The notes beneath the pieces were generated by a model. It saw nothing but the letters and a program-made list of their open reading frames with translations, was not told where the DNA came from and searched no databases. The position numbers and the translations under genes are program-made. A stretch of 8,629 bases of DNA from Aquirhabdus sp. (GTDB lineage: Bacteria > Pseudomonadota > Gammaproteobacteria > Pseudomonadales > Moraxellaceae), in the NCBI GenBank assembly GCA_030150595.1, contig JASLFQ010000117.1:1-8629 (forward strand). The letters run 5' to 3'. This document shows positions 5,711-8,629 of this stretch, in pieces (position 1 is the stretch's first letter; each line of letters starts with the position of its first letter).

Positions 5711-6964
5711 ATGATGCGGGTAAATATGATGAATGAGCATATTGCCGTCATGAATAATGGAGTGTCTCAACTCGTCGCCGAAGACGAAGAAGACCCTATA
5801 ATAGAGACTAAATTTTCCGAAGAAGAAATCAATGCCGCCTTAAAAAAGGGCGTTTGGTTTTTACGTTTTCCTGCGCGCTTAGAAACAAAATATAGAGAGC
5901 ACTCACTCTCCCACTCCATTAAAACTTATCGCTTTAATGGCATATTTGCATTTTTTGTATTTGCGGTAATCTGTGCAAGTGTGATCAAGCTGATTCCTCC
6001 CAATAGTTTTTCCAGATGCGTCTTAGCCTACTCTATTGCTGCGACAGTCATGCTCGGCGTACGCATATTTTCGTTCTTCCGAACTTTTGATCAGTGGTTT
6101 AATTGGTATGTGACTGGAAGCGGAACCATCATGGTGGCCGTCGCTGTTTATGCAAACAATGCGATTCCCATGGGGCAAGGCACAACGCTCTCGTATATTG
6201 GCCTAACCTATATTCTCTTTTTTACATACTGTTTCGTTGGATTGCGTCTCCAACTGGCAATGCTTGCAAATTTTCTGGGTGGGATTTTTGGGGTTTTTCT
6301 AACCTACAAAGTCGGTGCGCAAATTAATTGGCAAATCATGCCGCAAACATTTGCAACAGCCAGTGTCTTAGCCATGTTTCTCGCTTACGGATTGGGACGA
6401 CAAGAACGTATCAATTTTCTACAGTCTTATTTATTAGAACTGTCCTTGCAGAAGAGCGAAAAGTTATCTCGTGAAGATGCACTAACAGGACTCGCTAATC
6501 GCCGCTATTTGAATGAACAAATGGAGCTTGAGTGGAGTCGAATGCTCCGCTATCAGCTTCCTTTAACAATTATGATGATCGATATTGATTTTTTTAAACG
6601 TTACAACGATGCGCTAGGACATTTAGCCGGTGACAAATGCTTACAGCAGGTTGCGCAACTCATTCATGGGCTTGCTCATCGCAGCGGTGAATTAGCTGCA
6701 CGTTATGGTGGAGAAGAGTTTGTGTTGTTGTTCCCAAACATGGATATTGACATTGCAAAGGAACAAGCCGAACGACTACTTAACAGACTGACCTCGATTG
6801 CAATTCCTCATCCAGACACCGATGAAAAAATCGTGACAGTGAGTATCGGCGTCTCGACCTGTGTACCCACGCCTGCGATGAAAGTGAATCAGCTTTTGCG
6901 GCAAGCAGATCAAGCACTCTACCACGCCAAGGCAAGTGGTAAAAATCGCTACGAGCTACTTTAA
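5711..6964 (+). CDS. Membrane-bound GGDEF diguanylate cyclase
   Basis: It is predicted to condense two GTP into cyclic di-GMP at the inner membrane. The 417 residues begin with a hydrophilic, acidic segment (1-70), followed by about six membrane helices (73-93, 103-120, 131-149, 158-177, 183-200, 212-228). A short coiled linker (232-252) leads to the GGDEF domain: DALTGLANRRYL (256-267), MMIDIDFFKRYND with metal-ligand D291 and N299, GHLAGD (303-308), and the active-site loop RYGGEEF with GGEEF at 333-337. The catalytic features are intact. At the inhibitory I-site position the usual RxxD is R324-S-G-E327, an Asp to Glu change. The membrane part resembles no sensor I can name, and the signal is unknown. 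The start is uncertain: ATG codons occur at 5711, 5714, 5726 and 5729, and AAGG immediately precedes the first. Confidence 0.92.
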   Translation: MMRVNMMNEHIAVMNNGVSQLVAEDEEDPIIETKFSEEEINAALKKGVWFLRFPARLETKYREHSLSHSIKTYRFNGIFAFFVFAVICASVIKLIPPNSFSRCVLAYSIAATVMLGVRIFSFFRTFDQWFNWYVTGSGTIMVAVAVYANNAIPMGQGTTLSYIGLTYILFFTYCFVGLRLQLAMLANFLGGIFGVFLTYKVGAQINWQIMPQTFATASVLAMFLAYGLGRQERINFLQSYLLELSLQKSEKLSREDALTGLANRRYLNEQMELEWSRMLRYQLPLTIMMIDIDFFKRYNDALGHLAGDKCLQQVAQLIHGLAHRSGELAARYGGEEFVLLFPNMDIDIAKEQAERLLNRLTSIAIPHPDTDEKIVTVSIGVSTCVPTPAMKVNQLLRQADQALYHAKASGKNRYELL

Positions 6965-7011
6965 ACACAGGCAATACTGATATTTGCAGATCAAACCTAT
7001 TTATTTACGAT

Positions 7012-7023
7012 TTAGTGCACTAA
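7012..7023. repeat. 12-bp perfect palindrome upstream of the DUF2939-like gene
   Basis: TTAGTGCACTAA reads the same on both strands and lies in the 140-bp gap between the cyclase and the next gene, 81 bases before its start. It could be an operator half-site pair. No regulator in the window is an obvious partner. The rest of the gap shows only a poor TATAAG-like -10 near 7085. Confidence 0.3.
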
Positions 7024-7104
7024 GATAAACTTGCACGCTTCTCCTAGACCAATAATGACTATGCAGTTTTTTCTCAAACACTTATATAAGATGCATAATT
7101 AGGC

Positions 7105-7626
7105 ATGTCTCTACATCATGATTTGTCTGGCTTCTCTTCGTATAAAAAACGTCAGTGTCTGATTTTATTCGGTTGTGTGTTTATTTCACTCGCGAGTATT
7201 TATTATTTATCGCCCTATTGGGCGGCGCACCAACTCTTGACAGCTTTTGAAGCTCAAGACACTCCTGCAATCAAAAAACAGATTCCAAACAAACTGCTCT
7301 TACACATTATTCCCAATCTTCACCCAGAACAACAATGGCAAGGTGCAGGAAGTCATTATTTAAAAAATGTCTGGCCACGACTCTATGTCGCGATGAATCA
7401 TGCTGCCTGGCTATCTATTCAGGCTCAAGTATTGAGGCAAGATAACGCCAGTCATTATTACGAACATTACTTTAATCGATATGCGCTTGATCTTGGCAGC
7501 GACCACGACCAAATTCGCATTGAATTTGAGCGTGTTAGTTTTCTTCACTGGCAGGTTAAGCGCGTTTGTTATCCTAATCCACAGCCTGATTGGGTTGTAA
7601 ATCGTTGTCCATCTTCCAAGCGATAA
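7105..7626 (+). CDS. DUF2939-like single-pass membrane protein
   Basis: This is a 173-residue protein with one N-terminal membrane anchor at about residues 17-36 (CLILFGCVFISLASIYYL) and the rest probably periplasmic. The stretch YYLSPYWAAHQLLTAFEAQDTPAIKKQIP resembles the start of DUF2939 proteins, in which a hydrophobic helix is followed by a SPY...L..A....D pattern. Near the end, IRIEFERVSFLHWQVKRVCYP also fits that family. No catalytic motif is seen and the function is unknown. The ATG at 7105 has only a weak, very close AGG upstream, so the start is not firm. Two late cysteines (near residues 154 and 168) might form a disulfide. The last 58 bases overlap the end of apaH on the opposite strand. 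Confidence 0.65.
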   Translation: MSLHHDLSGFSSYKKRQCLILFGCVFISLASIYYLSPYWAAHQLLTAFEAQDTPAIKKQIPNKLLLHIIPNLHPEQQWQGAGSHYLKNVWPRLYVAMNHAAWLSIQAQVLRQDNASHYYEHYFNRYALDLGSDHDQIRIEFERVSFLHWQVKRVCYPNPQPDWVVNRCPSSKR

Positions 7627-8411
7627 GCGACTAGGCTTCCGCCCCAAACACAACCACCATCCAGTGGCACAACATTAGACATCTGCCCTGCACCTTCTAG
7701 CGCTGCCCAATGTCCAAATAACACCTTTTCGGTTCTCGCTACGAGTGGTTTCCAACTAAACCAAGGCGCAAAACCTGCTGGCATTGGCACATTCAGGCTG
7801 TCTTTAAATGTAAATTCTAATCGACCTATTTCATCGACCAAACGCATTCGTGTGAAATAGTTAGTGATCACTCGAAGTCGTGCACTGCCCTTCAAATTAT
7901 CTGACCATAGATCAGGATCATTGCCATACATATTTTCAAGGAAACGATCGAGTTCAAGAAATGTCCCGCGCAACACCATCGCGACTTCAAAAGCCAGACT
8001 CTCTGCCTGATCTGTTGTCCAGCAATGCGGCAAGCCTGCATGAGTCAGCACATAATCTGGATTCGGACGCAGGAACAAAGGTTGTTTGCGCAACCAATTT
8101 AAGAGTACAGGCGCATCAGGCGCGTCGAAAATCGGTGCAGTATGGTCGTTCTTTTTTAATTTACTATAACCACGCCAGACTGCGAGCAGATTGAGATCAT
8201 GATTACCCAGCACCGTATGCGCGACATCAGATTCACAGAGTTTTTTCACAAAACGTAAGGTCGCTAGCGAATCTTCACCACGTGCGACTAAATCACCTGC
8301 AAACCACAAATGATCTTGTTTTTCATCAAATTCAATGTGTTCGAGTAAGGCTTGCAGTGCAGTAAAACAACCTTGCAAATCACCGATCACATAGTTGTAG
8401 CGTCTTGGCAT
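7569..8411 (-). CDS. apaH: Bis(5'-nucleosyl)-tetraphosphatase, symmetrical (ApaH)
   Basis: ApaH splits diadenosine tetraphosphate into two ADP, lowering the stress alarmone and, in E. coli, removing Np4 caps from RNA. The 280 residues match the usual length and carry the PPP-type metallophosphatase motifs in order: GDLQG (10-14), GDLVARG (39-45), GNHD (69-72), THAG with H124 (123-126), FGHWA with H234 (232-236), and LDGGCVWGG (250-258). The first motif has Gln in place of the His usual in phosphatases of this superfamily, which I believe is common in Pseudomonadales ApaH. The ATG at 8411 lies two bases after the rsmA stop, so the genes are one operon, and translation is probably coupled. The 3' end overlaps the convergent DUF2939-like gene by 58 bp, and no terminator is seen between them. 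Confidence 0.96.
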   Translation of the reverse strand: MPRRYNYVIGDLQGCFTALQALLEHIEFDEKQDHLWFAGDLVARGEDSLATLRFVKKLCESDVAHTVLGNHDLNLLAVWRGYSKLKKNDHTAPIFDAPDAPVLLNWLRKQPLFLRPNPDYVLTHAGLPHCWTTDQAESLAFEVAMVLRGTFLELDRFLENMYGNDPDLWSDNLKGSARLRVITNYFTRMRLVDEIGRLEFTFKDSLNVPMPAGFAPWFSWKPLVARTEKVLFGHWAALEGAGQMSNVVPLDGGCVWGGSLVAYRLEDGQRFTTQSGCGLG

Positions 8412-8413
8412 TA

Positions 8414-8629
8414 TTAATTTTCCGTATCCACATCATCAGATAGATCAACAATAGCCTGAATATCTTTCACGTTGATGTCGACATAGTCCGCCAACGCAAC
8501 AAAATCAGAAATACTTAAGGTTTCAGGACGCGCCATTGGATTAATGCCCAGTTCGGCAAAACCCACTTCATCAACTTGACCTTTTAAGGTGTTACGCAAG
8601 GTTTTACGGCGTTGGTTAAACACTTGTGA
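8414..8629 (-). CDS. rsmA: 16S rRNA dimethyladenosine transferase RsmA (KsgA), C-terminal fragment
   Basis: RsmA dimethylates two adjacent adenines in the 3' terminal hairpin of 16S rRNA. Only the last 71 residues are in the window, running off its right edge with the frame open (SQVFNQRRKTLRNTLKG). The conserved element FNQRRKTLRNTLKG of the family's C-terminal domain is unmistakable, followed by the late ARPETLSISDFVALAD motif. The N-terminal SAM-binding domain lies outside. The GTG at 8621-8623 is an internal valine, not a start. It precedes apaH by two bases, a common arrangement, here without apaG between them. Confidence 0.95.
   Translation of the reverse strand, partial: SQVFNQRRKTLRNTLKGQVDEVGFAELGINPMARPETLSISDFVALADYVDINVKDIQAIVDLSDDVDTEN

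Noticed and set aside
7880..8194. Plus-strand 104-codon frame inside apaH
   Set aside because: It is antisense to a fully conserved apaH sequence and shows no protein-like features of its own.

Overview
The window looks like a chromosomal segment of a gammaproteobacterium in the order Pseudomonadales, with Moraxellaceae (an Acinetobacter relative) as the best guess. This is inferred from the recognisable gene set (rsmA-apaH, hflX, an ornithine-lipid acyltransferase pair, a DUF2147 secreted protein), the moderate AT-leaning base composition and the protein sequences. I have no database match and the genus is uncertain. No rRNA, tRNA, CRISPR array, transposase or phage gene was seen.

Layout. 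The left part (1-2004) is a minus-strand block read right to left. It starts with an intact OlsB-type N-acyltransferase, followed by an intrinsic terminator whose 5' arm lies inside the olsB reading frame. Next is an OlsA/PlsC-type O-acyltransferase broken by a single-base frameshift near 541-545. Last is a 71-residue two-helix membrane protein whose final codons are three perfect copies of an octamer. A divergent promoter region (2005-2298) leads into a plus-strand cluster: hflX, then an LrgA-family and an LrgB-family membrane protein, closely packed and probably one transcript, with a weak terminator after lrgB. Two plus-strand genes with their own upstream regions follow: a secreted DUF2147 protein and a membrane-bound GGDEF diguanylate cyclase. 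The cyclase is preceded by a strong hairpin and a nested inverted-repeat leader. A DUF2939-like single-pass membrane protein comes next and overlaps tail to tail by 58 bp with apaH. apaH and the C-terminal end of rsmA (ksgA) form the minus-strand right edge.

How the genes fit together. OlsB and OlsA would make ornithine lipid (or a related amino-acid lipid) in two steps: N-acylation to the lyso form, then O-acylation. As sequenced, the second enzyme loses the block IV end of its acyltransferase domain, so the cell may stop at the lyso-lipid, use another PlsC, or read through the shift. HflX (ribosome splitting and rescue GTPase) with LrgAB (CidA/LrgA-type envelope permease or holin-like pair) suggests a stress-linked operon. 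ApaH hydrolyses diadenosine tetraphosphate and RsmA dimethylates 16S rRNA, a common pairing.

Most of the window is ordinary core genome. The points most worth a second look are the olsA frameshift, the octamer repeat at the end of the small membrane gene, the 58-bp convergent overlap and the nested leader of the diguanylate cyclase gene. I did not find convincing evidence of a new multi-gene system.
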